A stretch of 64,000 bases of DNA from Thiodiazotropha sp040793985 (GCA_040793985.1 JBFNJI010000001.1:132817-196816), one strand, 5' to 3'. Positions 35,577-44,743 are shown, counted from the first letter of the stretch. The notes: a model not told the origin generated them from the sequence alone. Numbers and translations are program-made.

Positions 35577-37145
35577 CTATCTCATCAACCGTTGCAGAAC
35601 TGTAGCCATGAATCCGGGAGGTGGAAATTCCTCACTGTCGATACGGATTGTTCTCTCCAGTTCCGTCGATGATAAAGGTTGCCGTTGCGCTTGCTGTAGC
35701 TTGAGCACCTCAAAATCGGCTTCTGAGGCATCCACTCCCTGCTCAAGCCTATGCCGTATGCGATCCCTCAGGAGTGTTTCATCCGCCTGGCAATCGATAA
35801 TCACCAGCGGTGCCTGTTGGCTCTGCGCCAGTTGCAGAAACAGCTCCCGCTGCCACGAGGCCAGGCAGGTGGCGTCGATGATCACCGAAAAGCCAGAGCG
35901 TAATAGCTGTTTCGCCATGCCGGCAAGATGGTTGTAAGTGGTTCTCGTGGCCTCTTCACTGTAACGCGCTTTGCACTGCGCAGTCTCATCTTGATCGGGA
36001 AAAAGGCGCCGGCGTTCCACATCCGATCGAATCCTGATCGCCATCAACTGCTCCGCGAGCCACCCGCTTACAACACTCTTGCCCGAACCCGAGACCCCAT
36101 GGGTCAGGAGCAACGAAGCGGGTGGGTGACGGATCACCGATTCAGCCAGATCTAGATAGCTGTGGTACTCTTCCAATTGCCCTTCCCACTCATCGTGCTG
36201 TAAACCCGCTTGGGTGGCGCGTATGGCACTGACCTTGGCCCGTACCATGGCGCGATAGAGCAGGTAGAAGCGCAACAGGGGCAGACCCGCATAGTCACCC
36301 GTTTTCTCCAGATAGCCATTTAGCAGGCGGTCAGCGGCAGCGTTCATCCCGCGATACTGAAGATCCATAAGCAGAAAGGCGAGATCGCTGAGGGTATCTA
36401 TCCAATGCAGATCGGGATTGAATTCGATGCCGTCAAAGGCAGTTATCTCGCCCTCGAAACGGGTGATATTTCCTAGATGAAGATCGCCATGGCACTCCCG
36501 GATATGACCTGCATCGCAACGCTCTTCCAGGAGAGGTTTCAGTGTCAGGGTCTGCTGTTCCGTCCAGGTCTGTAGTGCATTTAACCGGTCCATTTCGAAC
36601 AGGGGCTGTTTCAATCCACGTATCAGACGAAAGTTCTCCAGCATCGGGCCGATGACGTGATCCGGCTTGCCGTAGGGCTGACCATCTGCAACCCTGGCAG
36701 CCGAGAGGTGAAAATCGGCCACTTGGCGTGACAAACAGTCGATCGCGTCATTGTCGGGGAGGTTGTGGCTGAGCAGATCCTGCTGTTTGAAGCGCCGCAT
36801 CTCCAGTGCATACTCGAATATTTCGTCATCGGCATCGATGATGGGATTCTCAAGGGTTCCCCCTATCCCCACGACACGGAGATAGAGTTGCGGTGCCAGG
36901 CGACGATTGAGTCTCAACTCCTCCTCACAATATCGTCGCCGTTTCTCCAGTGTTGAATAGTCGAGAAACCCAAGGTCGACAGGTTTTTTGATCTTGTAGG
37001 CACGCTCCCCGACCAGTAGCAGATGGGAGATATGGGTTTCGATGTGTTCCACCCTCTCATTCGGGAAACCGAAACAGGCCGCAGAGTCGACCAGTTGCTC
37101 TATCAACTGCTCCTGGGCTACCAACTCCTCTGCATTCATAATCAT
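35577..37145 (-). CDS. Aminoglycoside phosphotransferase-like / P-loop kinase fusion
   Basis: A 522-residue two-domain protein. The N-terminal part (about 1-330) is a kinase-fold domain with the catalytic loop HGDLHLGNI followed by AFDGIEFN, as in aminoglycoside phosphotransferases and related small-molecule kinases. The C-terminal part (about 335-520) is a P-loop AAA/gluconate-kinase-like domain with Walker A HGVSGSGKS. This fusion is a widespread conserved protein of unknown substrate (the COG2187 plus COG0645 pair). It is not evidence of antibiotic resistance. It is divergent from the DUF2892 gene. Confidence 0.85.
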   Translation of the reverse strand: MIMNAEELVAQEQLIEQLVDSAACFGFPNERVEHIETHISHLLLVGERAYKIKKPVDLGFLDYSTLEKRRRYCEEELRLNRRLAPQLYLRVVGIGGTLENPIIDADDEIFEYALEMRRFKQQDLLSHNLPDNDAIDCLSRQVADFHLSAARVADGQPYGKPDHVIGPMLENFRLIRGLKQPLFEMDRLNALQTWTEQQTLTLKPLLEERCDAGHIRECHGDLHLGNITRFEGEITAFDGIEFNPDLHWIDTLSDLAFLLMDLQYRGMNAAADRLLNGYLEKTGDYAGLPLLRFYLLYRAMVRAKVSAIRATQAGLQHDEWEGQLEEYHSYLDLAESVIRHPPASLLLTHGVSGSGKSVVSGWLAEQLMAIRIRSDVERRRLFPDQDETAQCKARYSEEATRTTYNHLAGMAKQLLRSGFSVIIDATCLASWQRELFLQLAQSQQAPLVIIDCQADETLLRDRIRHRLEQGVDASEADFEVLKLQQAQRQPLSSTELERTIRIDSEEFPPPGFMATVLQRLMR

Positions 37146-37307
37146 GTTCGGTGAGATCCTTGACTAAATATTAGATAGTGCTAATATAGCGCCCAATTTT
37201 CATCCAGTGCGTTTGATGACACGGATCGACTCCGTGATCTCTGCACCGGGATTCACTTACACCCGATGTGGACACTGGATAAACACTGATAGTTTAGAGG
37301 CTAACCC

Positions 37308-37508
37308 ATGAATATCGACCGAATTGTTCTCGCTTTCGCCGGTGTAGTTATTCTGCTGAGCGTCGTACTTTCCCATTACCATCACCCCTACTGGCTCTTC
37401 TTGACTGCGTTTGTCGGACTTAATCTGCTACAATCCGCATTCACCGGTTTTTGTCCCCTGGCGACAATTCTTAAAAAGATGGGCAGACAGAGCGGTTCTG
37501 CTTTCTGA
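37308..37508 (+). CDS. DUF2892 (YgaP-like) inner-membrane protein
   Basis: A 66-residue protein with two hydrophobic helices separated by HYHHPYW. The family pattern is visible: MNIDRIVLAFAG at the start and QSAFTGFCPLATILKKMG near the end. Members are small membrane proteins, sometimes fused to rhodanese domains. It is monocistronic, preceded by a GAGG-like site, and its function is unknown. Confidence 0.88.
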   Translation: MNIDRIVLAFAGVVILLSVVLSHYHHPYWLFLTAFVGLNLLQSAFTGFCPLATILKKMGRQSGSAF

Positions 37509-37580
37509 TCGACGGTAATAGCCGATTCTTGGGGGCTTGCCCCTCACTGTTGGTTGGCGAGGCGCAGGGATGCGCCTGAT

Positions 37581-38918
37581 TCAATCATCCAACTCAGCCA
37601 CATCCACTGGCTCTGCCCGCAGGTCATGTGCAGTGGCGCCGGTAACCCGCACCTCGATGAAATCCCCCGGTTGCAGATCCCAGGCTCCGGGAATAAACAC
37701 CCGGCCATCGATCTCAGGTGCGTCCGACTCGCTTCTGGCGACCACCTGTTTCTCTTTGACTTCATCAACCAGCACAACCGTCCTCTGACCAATCTTTTGC
37801 TGTAACCGCTGTCGGCTGATCTCCGCCTGGAGTTGCATGAACCGGGCGCGACGCTCCTCCTTGACCTCCTCCGGAAGCGCTCCCGGGAGATCGTTTGCCT
37901 GCGCCCCCTTGACCGGTGAATAGGCGAAACAGCCAACCCTGTCGAGCCGGGCTTCACGCAGGAAGCCGAGCAGTTCCTCGAATTCCGCTTCCGTCTCACC
38001 CGGAAAACCGACAATGAAGGTGCTGCGCAGGGTCAATTGGGGGCAGGCCTTGCGCCAACGCTCAATCCTCGCCAATACCTTCTCCGCTGCCGCTGGTCGC
38101 TTCATCGCCTTCAATACCCGCATATTGCCGTGTTGTAACGGCATATCGAGATAGGGCAGAATCCGTCCCTCCGCCATCAGCGGGATCAGCTCATCCACGT
38201 GGGGATAGGGGTAGACATAGTGAAGCCGAATCCAGGCCGGTAACTCCCCCAATGCGGCCGCCAGACTGGCCAACTTCGATGCCACCGGCCTACCCTCCCA
38301 GAAATCGGGACGGTATTTGATATCCACGCCATAGGCGCTGGTATCCTGGGAGACCACAAGCAGCTCCCTGACACCCGATTCGACGAGCCGCTGCGCCTCT
38401 AGCATGACCTCAGCAAACGGCCGGCTTAGCAGTGCGCCCCGCAGATCGGGAATGATGCAGAAACTGCAGCTGTGATTACAGCCTTCCGAAATCTTGAGAT
38501 AGGCATAGTGCCTGGGTGTCAGCTTGATACCCTGGGGCGGCACAAGGCTGGTGAAGGGATCGTGAGGTGCCGGCAGCTGTTTATGCACGGCATCCATCAC
38601 CTCTTCATAGGCGTGAGGCCCGGTCACCGCCAGCACCTGGGGGTGAGCGGCGCGAATCCGCGCCTCATCCTTACCCAGGCAACCGGTCACAATGACCCTG
38701 CTATTCTCCTGCAGCGCCTCGCCGATCGCCTCGAGGGACTCCTCCACGGCCGCATCGATGAAGCCGCAGGTGTTGATCAGCACCAGATCGGCTGCATCGT
38801 AACTGGCAGAAAGCTGATAGCCTTCGGCGCGTAATCTGCTCAGTATCTGTTCGGAATCGACCAGGTTCTTGGGACAACCCAGACTGACAAAGCCGATATG
38901 TGGTGGATTCTCAGGCAT
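37581..38918 (-). CDS. rimO: Ribosomal protein S12 methylthiotransferase RimO
   Basis: A 445-residue radical-SAM protein. The N-terminal UPF0004 domain contains SLGCPKNLVDSEQ and further cysteines that hold the auxiliary Fe-S cluster; the radical-SAM motif CNHSCSFC is near residue 147; a TRAM domain closes the protein (about 375-440). RimO adds a methylthio group to Asp89 of ribosomal protein S12. Length is normal. It is monocistronic. Confidence 0.97.
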   Translation of the reverse strand: MPENPPHIGFVSLGCPKNLVDSEQILSRLRAEGYQLSASYDAADLVLINTCGFIDAAVEESLEAIGEALQENSRVIVTGCLGKDEARIRAAHPQVLAVTGPHAYEEVMDAVHKQLPAPHDPFTSLVPPQGIKLTPRHYAYLKISEGCNHSCSFCIIPDLRGALLSRPFAEVMLEAQRLVESGVRELLVVSQDTSAYGVDIKYRPDFWEGRPVASKLASLAAALGELPAWIRLHYVYPYPHVDELIPLMAEGRILPYLDMPLQHGNMRVLKAMKRPAAAEKVLARIERWRKACPQLTLRSTFIVGFPGETEAEFEELLGFLREARLDRVGCFAYSPVKGAQANDLPGALPEEVKEERRARFMQLQAEISRQRLQQKIGQRTVVLVDEVKEKQVVARSESDAPEIDGRVFIPGAWDLQPGDFIEVRVTGATAHDLRAEPVDVAELDD

Positions 38919-39333
38919 CTTTTAGATTCAATAGTCGAGCAGGGTAAAATCTATAATACGGTTCGCCCCCTGGCTGCTCGGGATCACTCAGCATACCACC
39001 CCTCAATGGACCTTCCGCCTGTATCCGCTCTTACGCATTGGGTTTAACTCTTAATCGCCTGCACATGTTAATACTTTAATTGGCATCCTCAAAGCGAACC
39101 GTCTAAAAACAATCACTTAGATATAGACGGGAAATTTCGCACCCTATCCCCTGCTTCCAAGATCTGGAAAATTGTGCGACCATGCCCTGCAACTGATGGA
39201 TATCACAAAAGGACGCGAGATAGCCTGACAGGTGTGTTCGGGGCTCTGACCCGTTGATCGAATCGACTGGAATCATGGCCGGCTCATTCGTGTATAGAGG
39301 GCTGCCGACCTCTGTAGTTTGTGAGGTAGTAGT
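38919..39333. other. Intergenic stretch before the small Cys-motif protein
   Basis: No gene is seen. A possible hairpin joins CCGTCTA (39099-39105) and TAGACGG (39124-39130). A TATAGA at 39293-39298 may be the -10 element for the short gene at 39334. Confidence 0.4.
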
Positions 39334-39474
39334 ATGAAGAAGTGTAACTTTTGCAGATACAGGAAGGTCTGTAACGACCTGCCCGGTATCTGTATCCTAT
39401 TCCAATACCTGGTAGTGGTGGTAGTGGTCGCTTCCCTGGGTTTTCTATTCGTCACCCAAGAGATACTTGCCTGA
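39334..39474 (+). CDS. Small Cys-rich single-pass membrane protein (46 aa)
   Basis: The reading frame starts at an ATG preceded by GTGAGG and encodes MKKCNFCRYRKVCNDLPGIC, followed by one long hydrophobic helix (LVVVVVVASLGFLFV) and a short tail. The four Cys of the cytoplasmic head (C4, C7, C13, C20) are spaced as CxxC-x5-C-x6-C, a possible metal or Fe-S site. The frame uses normal codons and the hydrophobic block is clean, so I judge it real. I do not recognise the family; size and layout recall small accessory proteins of respiratory complexes, which is only a comparison. Confidence 0.65.
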   Translation: MKKCNFCRYRKVCNDLPGICILFQYLVVVVVVASLGFLFVTQEILA

Positions 39475-39598
39475 CAATCCTGCCAGGATTCAACCTATCT
39501 CTCCCCTCTCAGCCCGGTTTCAACCCAGGTGCTGTCGACTGCCTTTCCAGACGTACAGCTGATCCGCTGTTGAACAAACTGGCCATCAGATAGCTAAT

Positions 39599-39799
39599 TC
39601 AGGAACCCGTCATGGGCCAGTTCTCATCCATGGTTCGTGCGTAGTTTCGCTGTCTTAACAGCTCAGCGGCCCGGGAGATCGAGGACTCGCGGGCGGTTTC
39701 GCCATGCCCTTTCAAGAGTAACATCGCATCGAGTAGGGAAACCTCTTGAACATCATACAGCGGGAGCTCGTCATTTCTAACAATTTCTTTATTTATCAT
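39599..39799 (-). CDS. Hypothetical small protein, 66 aa
   Basis: The 66 residues are polar and helical (EVSLLDAMLLLKGHGETARESSISRAAELLRQRN), with no signal peptide. The ATG at 39799 has only a weak ribosome site. Further upstream an ideal AGGAGG stands eight bases before an ATG that is followed at once by TAG. Whether this is a real gene depends on expression; the amphipathic composition makes it plausible. Confidence 0.4.
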   Translation of the reverse strand: MINKEIVRNDELPLYDVQEVSLLDAMLLLKGHGETARESSISRAAELLRQRNYARTMDENWPMTGS

Positions 39800-39914
39800 T
39801 ATGGTACCTACATTTATTAAACCTCCTACTTAAAGATATGTTAGACCTTTATAAAAATATTGCAAATCCGCTATGATGCCTGCTACAGCCCGCTACCCGT
39901 AATGAGTGCAAGTT

Positions 39915-40685
39915 ATGTCGGAAAATGAGATTGTTTTGATCGGTATCGGAGAGATTGGCGGCGTCCTTGCGAAGGGATTTCTGCGTCTCGGATTCTCCAT
40001 CCACCCGGTCACCCGAGAGACAGATATCACGCGCTTGGCCGCGGAAATAGACCAACCGGAGCTGGTAGTCGTCGCCGTGGCTGAAAAGGAGCTGCACGGA
40101 GTCCTGGAGAGCGTGCCCGAGCACTGGCGTAATCGCCTCTGCCTGCTGCAAAACGAACTCCTGCCCGGTGATTGGCAAGGCATAGCTTCACCCACGGTAA
40201 TCTCAATCTGGTTCGAAAAAAAGCCCGGCATAGACGCCAAGGTCATCATAGCCTCCCCCGTTTTCGGACCTCGATCGGCGCTGATCTCCCGTGCCTTGGC
40301 CACGATCGATATCCCGACCAATCGCCTGGCGCATGAGGATGACCTGCTGTTTCAGCTGGTGCTGAAGAACCTCTATATTCTCACCACCAATATCGCCGGG
40401 CTCCGATGTGGTGGCAATGTGGGTGAGCTGTGGCAAAATCATCGCCAGTTTGCCCGGCTGATTGCAGAGGAGATCATAACCTTGCAGGAGGCCCTGACAC
40501 AGAGAAGCTTCGACCGTGAGGCATTGATCAGTGCAATGGTCAGCGCATTCGAGGGTGATCCGTCGCATCAATGCATGGGTCGCAGCGCGCCGGCCAGGCT
40601 GCAGCGCGCGCTGACTCATGCAGAACGCTTCAACCTTGAACTGCCCCAACTGCGTGGACTGCAACAGGGGCTTGCCGAGAGTTAA
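39915..40685 (+). CDS. Rossmann-fold protein resembling ketopantoate reductase-type dehydrogenases
   Basis: A 256-residue protein that opens with IVLIGIGEIGGVLAKGF, a GxGxxG nucleotide-binding turn, and continues with a helical C-terminal region (about 165-256) like those of 6-phosphogluconate/ketopantoate-type reductases. The catalytic Lys of true PanE is not evident. An alternative GTG start lies three codons upstream. It is followed four bases later by slpA, so it heads an operon with slpA and ispH. The substrate is unknown. Confidence 0.7.
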   Translation: MSENEIVLIGIGEIGGVLAKGFLRLGFSIHPVTRETDITRLAAEIDQPELVVVAVAEKELHGVLESVPEHWRNRLCLLQNELLPGDWQGIASPTVISIWFEKKPGIDAKVIIASPVFGPRSALISRALATIDIPTNRLAHEDDLLFQLVLKNLYILTTNIAGLRCGGNVGELWQNHRQFARLIAEEIITLQEALTQRSFDREALISAMVSAFEGDPSHQCMGRSAPARLQRALTHAERFNLELPQLRGLQQGLAES

Positions 40686-40689
40686 CCAG

Positions 40690-41175
40690 ATGGCTGAATT
40701 CAAACCCAAGATCTCTCCCACCAGCAGGGTCAGGATGCACTTTTCATTGAGACTGCAGGATGGGACGGAAATCCTCTCGACCTACGGCGGAGAACCGCTT
40801 GCCTTCACCCTCGGCGACGAAACCATGGAACAGCTCCTTGAATTTGCCCTCCTGGGACTCCGCGCAGGGGATGAGCAGGACCTTCTCGTATCCGGTGACG
40901 AGGTCTACGGACCGAGGGATGAAACCCAAATTCACTGGCTGGAACGCAATAATTTCTCCCCGGACCAAGCGCTCAGCCCGGGAGAGATCATCGCATTCTC
41001 CACCCCGGAAGGCGAGGAGCTGGCCGGCATGGTTCTGGCGGCCGAGGAAAATCGTGTTCACGTCGATTTCAACCATCCGCTCTCCGGCAAGCATTTCCAC
41101 TATAAAGTAACTATTCTTGATGTTGATGAGGCCCATGCTCCCGATCCGACCACTGGCGATCATCAAGCCAATTGA
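40690..41175 (+). CDS. fkpB: FKBP-type peptidyl-prolyl isomerase SlpA/FkpB
   Basis: A 161-residue FKBP-type protein with an inserted flap domain, as in SlpA/SlyD. FKBP signatures are HFSLRLQDGTEILSTYGGEPLAFTLGD (first 20 residues from about 17), the insert between about 75 and 130, and LSGKHFHYKVTILDV. It helps proline isomerisation in the cytoplasm. The start at 40690 was chosen because an upstream frame would run through the previous gene. The slpA-ispH order is conserved in many gammaproteobacteria. Confidence 0.93.
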   Translation: MAEFKPKISPTSRVRMHFSLRLQDGTEILSTYGGEPLAFTLGDETMEQLLEFALLGLRAGDEQDLLVSGDEVYGPRDETQIHWLERNNFSPDQALSPGEIIAFSTPEGEELAGMVLAAEENRVHVDFNHPLSGKHFHYKVTILDVDEAHAPDPTTGDHQAN

Positions 41176-41199
41176 TTGAAACAGGCCTGACAGATACCG

Positions 41200-42162
41200 A
41201 TGAATCAGAGTCAAAACATACTACTCGCCAATCCCAGGGGATTTTGCGCCGGCGTCGATCGAGCCATCGAAATCGTCGAACGCGCCCTCGAGCAGCTTGG
41301 GGCACCCATCTATGTACGCCACGAGGTTGTACACAACCGTTTCGTGGTTGAGAGCCTACGTGACCGGGGAGCTATTTTCGTCGACGAGCTGAAAGACGTT
41401 CCCGATGGACATAGCGTAATATTCAGTGCCCATGGTGTTTCCCAATCGGTCCGTGAAGAGGCGGAGCAGCGTCAACTCCGGGTATTCGATGCCACCTGTC
41501 CCTTGGTCACCAAGGTCCACCTCGAGGTTGCCAGGCGCTGCCGTGATGGCTACGAGGTGATACTGATCGGCCACCGGGGACATCCGGAGGTCGAAGGCAC
41601 CATGGGACAGTGCCTGGGTGAGGGCAATAACAGCCGCATCCATTTGGTGGTAACAGGCAATGATGTCGAGAAACTGGATCTGGGACAGCCGGAGAAGATA
41701 GCGTTTGTAACCCAAACCACCCTCTCCATCGACGATACCCAGCAGATCATCACCGCCCTGCAACAACGCTTTCCGAATATTATCGGTCCGAAGAAAAACG
41801 ATATCTGCTACGCCACGCAGAACCGCCAGGATGCGGTCAAGGAGCTTGCCGGTGCGTGTGACCTGGTGTTGGTCGTGGGATCGCCCAACAGTTCCAACTC
41901 CAATCGACTTAGAGAGATAGCGGAAAAATTCGGTCCTCCCGCCTACCTCATCGACGGCGCCGAAGACATAGATCCCAGTTGGCTGAACGGCAAGCACCAG
42001 ATTGGTGTAACCGCCGGTGCATCCGCCCCGGAGATCCTGGTGGAAAATGTAATCGACAGGCTCAAACAGTGGGGGGCGGTAAAGGTTGTCGAGGCCCAGG
42101 GAAAAGAGGAGCAGGTCGTGTTCGCCCTGCCAAAGTCGCTTTTGGGCGAATCGTTTTCCTAG
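41200..42162 (+). CDS. ispH: 4-Hydroxy-3-methylbut-2-enyl diphosphate reductase IspH
   Basis: A 320-residue protein with the three conserved Fe-S cysteines of IspH: Cys16 (NPRGFCAGVDRAIEIV), the one in DATCPLVTKVH near 98 and the one in NDICYATQNRQ near 203. It performs the last step of the MEP pathway, making isopentenyl and dimethylallyl diphosphate. It follows slpA by 24 bases. The minor pilin genes that come next are also next to ispH in Pseudomonas aeruginosa. Confidence 0.97.
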   Translation: MNQSQNILLANPRGFCAGVDRAIEIVERALEQLGAPIYVRHEVVHNRFVVESLRDRGAIFVDELKDVPDGHSVIFSAHGVSQSVREEAEQRQLRVFDATCPLVTKVHLEVARRCRDGYEVILIGHRGHPEVEGTMGQCLGEGNNSRIHLVVTGNDVEKLDLGQPEKIAFVTQTTLSIDDTQQIITALQQRFPNIIGPKKNDICYATQNRQDAVKELAGACDLVLVVGSPNSSNSNRLREIAEKFGPPAYLIDGAEDIDPSWLNGKHQIGVTAGASAPEILVENVIDRLKQWGAVKVVEAQGKEEQVVFALPKSLLGESFS

Positions 42163-42397
42163 CGAATCACATGGACAGACGCTGTTCTGTCATAACTGCG
42201 ATCTCCGTTTCTTGCTAACGCATCGCACGCACCGATATCAATTAATACTTTTCTTCCTTTTTCCATACCTGGTCCATCGTGAATATAACTAAATCCATTG
42301 TTTTTCAGGATGTACGGGCATGCTCCACCGATGAACGGTATATCGGGATAGCACGCCATAACCTAGGCTATGGGCAGATCTTGTGAGGTTTTTATCT

Positions 42398-42850
42398 ATG
42401 CGTATAAATCAAGGATACACGCTGCTTGAGTTATTGGTCACGCTGGCCATAGCTGCGGTTCTGATGACCTATGTCGTACCCAGCTTTTTGGGCATGATCG
42501 AACGTGGCAATGTAGCGACCACCAGTAACGAGGCATTGGGTGCGCTGCTGTACGCCCGTAGTGAAGCGGTGAGAATAGAGGGCGATGTCACTTTCACCCC
42601 GGCAAACGATGGCTGGACTGTCACAGCCGCTGGTGTCGATATCGTCGACCAAACCGTTGACAATAACAATATATCTATCGCAAATAATCTTACCGGTGGG
42701 GATGTGATCTACAACTCCAGAGGCCGGGCCGATATCACCGTCGGTGACAATCTCGAGATCAGTTTCGATGGTACGGTACAAAACCGTATCTGTCTCAGTC
42801 CGATAGGCCGCCCCTATATTAAAAAGGCCGATGAAGGTGCCTGCCCATGA
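42398..42850 (+). CDS. Type IV minor pilin, FimT/FimU (GspH) family
   Basis: A 150-residue prepilin. The start at 42398 gives a six-residue leader MRINQG followed by YTLLELLVTLAIAAVLMTYV, the class IVa prepilin site (cleavage after Gly, Glu at +5). The C-terminal part has the GspH/FimT domain ending in CLSPIGRPYI. An earlier GTG would lengthen the leader and is less likely. It is the first gene of pilin cluster 1 and overlaps pilV by 4 bases. FimT and FimU cannot be told apart with confidence here. Confidence 0.88.
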   Translation: MRINQGYTLLELLVTLAIAAVLMTYVVPSFLGMIERGNVATTSNEALGALLYARSEAVRIEGDVTFTPANDGWTVTAAGVDIVDQTVDNNNISIANNLTGGDVIYNSRGRADITVGDNLEISFDGTVQNRICLSPIGRPYIKKADEGACP

Positions 42851-43428
42851 AATCTCAAGCTCACAGCCTGCAGAAAAGATACTCCCGCGGCATGACCCTG
42901 GTTGAAGTCCTGATCGCAGCCGTGGTCATAGCGATCGGATTGTTGGGTGTGGCTTCGTTGCAGATAAGCGCCCTTCAAGGTGCAAGCGACGCCCAGTATC
43001 GCGCCAAGGCATCCGATGTTATCGCATCGTTGGCTGACCGCATGCGCGCAAACCTTACAGCCATCCCCAGTTATACAGGCGCTATCCCCGTAGAGTCCTG
43101 CGCCATTGGACCCACCTCGCCGATGACCACTATCGAGCGGTGCGCCATGAGTCCCGACGGTACCGTGGCTGCTGTTTCGCAATGCACTGACGCCCAGATG
43201 GCGGCCTACGATCTATGGGAAATCAATTGCGCGCTTCAGGCCACTATGCCCGGCGCACAACTGCAGATAACCTGTCCTGACGCTGCCTGCCCAGCCATGA
43301 CGCCAGTGACGGTGACAATCTCCTGGCAGGTGCAGAACAGGAATCCGAGCGGGGGGGGGGTAGTAGCTCCTGATACTTTCACCACCAACGAAGTCGTCGC
43401 AACGATCTTGCCTGGAGTACAACCATGA
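42847..43428 (+). CDS. pilV: Type IV pilus minor pilin PilV, copy 1
   Basis: A 193-residue prepilin with leader ending RG before MTLVEVLIAAVVIAIGLLGVASLQ, and the PilV domain with several cysteines (ESCAIG, ERCAMS, ITCPDAACP). It initiates pilus assembly together with PilW, PilX and FimU and supports PilY1 presentation. A run of ten G lies near residues 169-172. With nine or eleven G the frame would end within a few codons, so this copy could be phase-variable. It overlaps pilW by 4 bases. Confidence 0.92.
   Translation: MKSQAHSLQKRYSRGMTLVEVLIAAVVIAIGLLGVASLQISALQGASDAQYRAKASDVIASLADRMRANLTAIPSYTGAIPVESCAIGPTSPMTTIERCAMSPDGTVAAVSQCTDAQMAAYDLWEINCALQATMPGAQLQITCPDAACPAMTPVTVTISWQVQNRNPSGGGVVAPDTFTTNEVVATILPGVQP
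43351..43360 (+). repeat. Ten-base poly-G tract inside pilV
   Basis: Ten consecutive G encode GGG plus the first base of a Val codon. Loss of one G gives an immediate TAG. Gain of one G gives a TGA after GGGG-Ser-Ser-Ser. Long G runs in coding sequence are classic slipped-strand sites. The second pilV copy (48504) has no such run. Confidence 0.85.
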
Positions 43429-44255
43429 TCAGAACTACCCGTAAACAGGCAGGCTTATCCATCATCTCTTTGATGATCGCCAGCGCGATCGGGGTTTTCC
43501 TGATGGGCGGTGCCGGGAAAATCTATCTCGACAGTAAAAATGCATTTGTTGCAAGATCGACCATCGCCGCAGCCGCCGAGAGCTCGCGGTTCGCGGTTCA
43601 GGACCTACGCCGAAACCTGGTCATGGCCGGCAGGGGTATAACCGAACAGAATGACAACCCAGGTGTTTATAACCTAGCAGACAACAATCTAAGGACCTTT
43701 CCCGGCGTTGATGCGGATGGCACTGTTGCAGCAAATTCCACCGGGATTATCGACATAGACAGCAACAACTCCAGCGCAGTTGCCATTCGCTATGCATCTG
43801 GACCGGCGCCCTGTGGCCAGGACGGCACCATCGACACCACTCACACCGTTCGCTACTACCGCAATAGCGACGCCGAGCTGATGTGTCAGGCCATAGAAAC
43901 GGTAGCTGGAGCTCTAAACGTTGGCGGTGCATTCGAACGCGCCATGGCATCGGGTGTGGTCTTTATGCGGGCCCTGTATGGTGTGGATACGGATGCCGAC
44001 GGCGTTGCCAACCAATACCTTACCGCGACCGAAGTGGACAATGCCGGACGCTGGGTAAACGTCGTTACCATAAGGATTGGCATGGTGACGAGCTCCGATA
44101 ACGAAGAACTCCCGTATGTATATCGGCCGGAAACCGCAGAACAGATGAGCGTACTTGGTATGGAACATACTGCAGACGACACATCCCACTCATTCAAGAC
44201 CGCGAGCGCAACCATCGCGCTGAGAAATCTTAACACCACAGTCCAGAGACAATGA
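43425..44255 (+). CDS. pilW: Type IV pilus minor pilin PilW, copy 1
   Basis: A 276-residue prepilin with leader ending AGLSIISLMIASAIGVFLMGGAGKIY, close to the PilW processing site. The PilW C-terminal region includes ALYGVDTDADGVANQYLTA, a Ca-binding-like acidic loop also present in copy 2. The start ATG overlaps the pilV stop. PilW belongs to the pilus-tip priming complex. Confidence 0.92.
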   Translation: MIRTTRKQAGLSIISLMIASAIGVFLMGGAGKIYLDSKNAFVARSTIAAAAESSRFAVQDLRRNLVMAGRGITEQNDNPGVYNLADNNLRTFPGVDADGTVAANSTGIIDIDSNNSSAVAIRYASGPAPCGQDGTIDTTHTVRYYRNSDAELMCQAIETVAGALNVGGAFERAMASGVVFMRALYGVDTDADGVANQYLTATEVDNAGRWVNVVTIRIGMVTSSDNEELPYVYRPETAEQMSVLGMEHTADDTSHSFKTASATIALRNLNTTVQRQ

Positions 44256-44743
44256 TCATGACCATCAAGTGTAAACAACCAGATGTATGCAATAGGCGCC
44301 ACCAACAGCAGGGCGCGGCCCTGGTGGTCGGCCTGATATTGCTCTCGGTCATCACCCTGCTGAGTGTGAGCGCCATGCGCAGCACCAATCTCGAGACGAA
44401 GATTGCCGTCAACCACCAGTTCAAAGAGTTGAGTTTCCAGGCGGCGGAGAATGCGTTGGCACAATTGACCGGACCCAATCCTAATGTACTGGTGCCGAAT
44501 GCCATTTGCGCCGAACAAGACAATCCCAATTATTATCAATCCTCAGGGGTCACACATCAGCCCGACCTCAGCGCAGATGTAACCATGCAGATGAGAGAGA
44601 TCAGCCCGCCCGGGAAGTATAAATTCTCAGGTTTTGGCCTGAACGTGGTCACCGTGTTGTATAAGGCGGACTCCCTGGGAACGGTGGCAGGCAACAACAC
44701 CCGGACTACCAACCGCATGCAGGTGGCTCTGATCAGGAACTGA
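44252..44743 (+). CDS. pilX: Type IV pilus minor pilin PilX, copy 1
   Basis: A 163-residue protein with a hydrophobic N-terminal helix after QQGAALVVGLILLSVITLLS, the pattern of PilX, which uses a Gln/Gly leader and lacks the usual phenylalanine. It contains ETKIAVNHQFKELSFQAAENAL, a block characteristic of PilX and shared with the second copy. The start overlaps the pilW stop (ATGATC context). It is followed 14 bases later by pilY1. Confidence 0.92.
   Translation: MIMTIKCKQPDVCNRRHQQQGAALVVGLILLSVITLLSVSAMRSTNLETKIAVNHQFKELSFQAAENALAQLTGPNPNVLVPNAICAEQDNPNYYQSSGVTHQPDLSADVTMQMREISPPGKYKFSGFGLNVVTVLYKADSLGTVAGNNTRTTNRMQVALIRN

Noticed and set aside
35577..37145. Aminoglycoside resistance
   Set aside because: The kinase-like domain is fused to a P-loop kinase and belongs to a broad conserved family; no resistance context is present.
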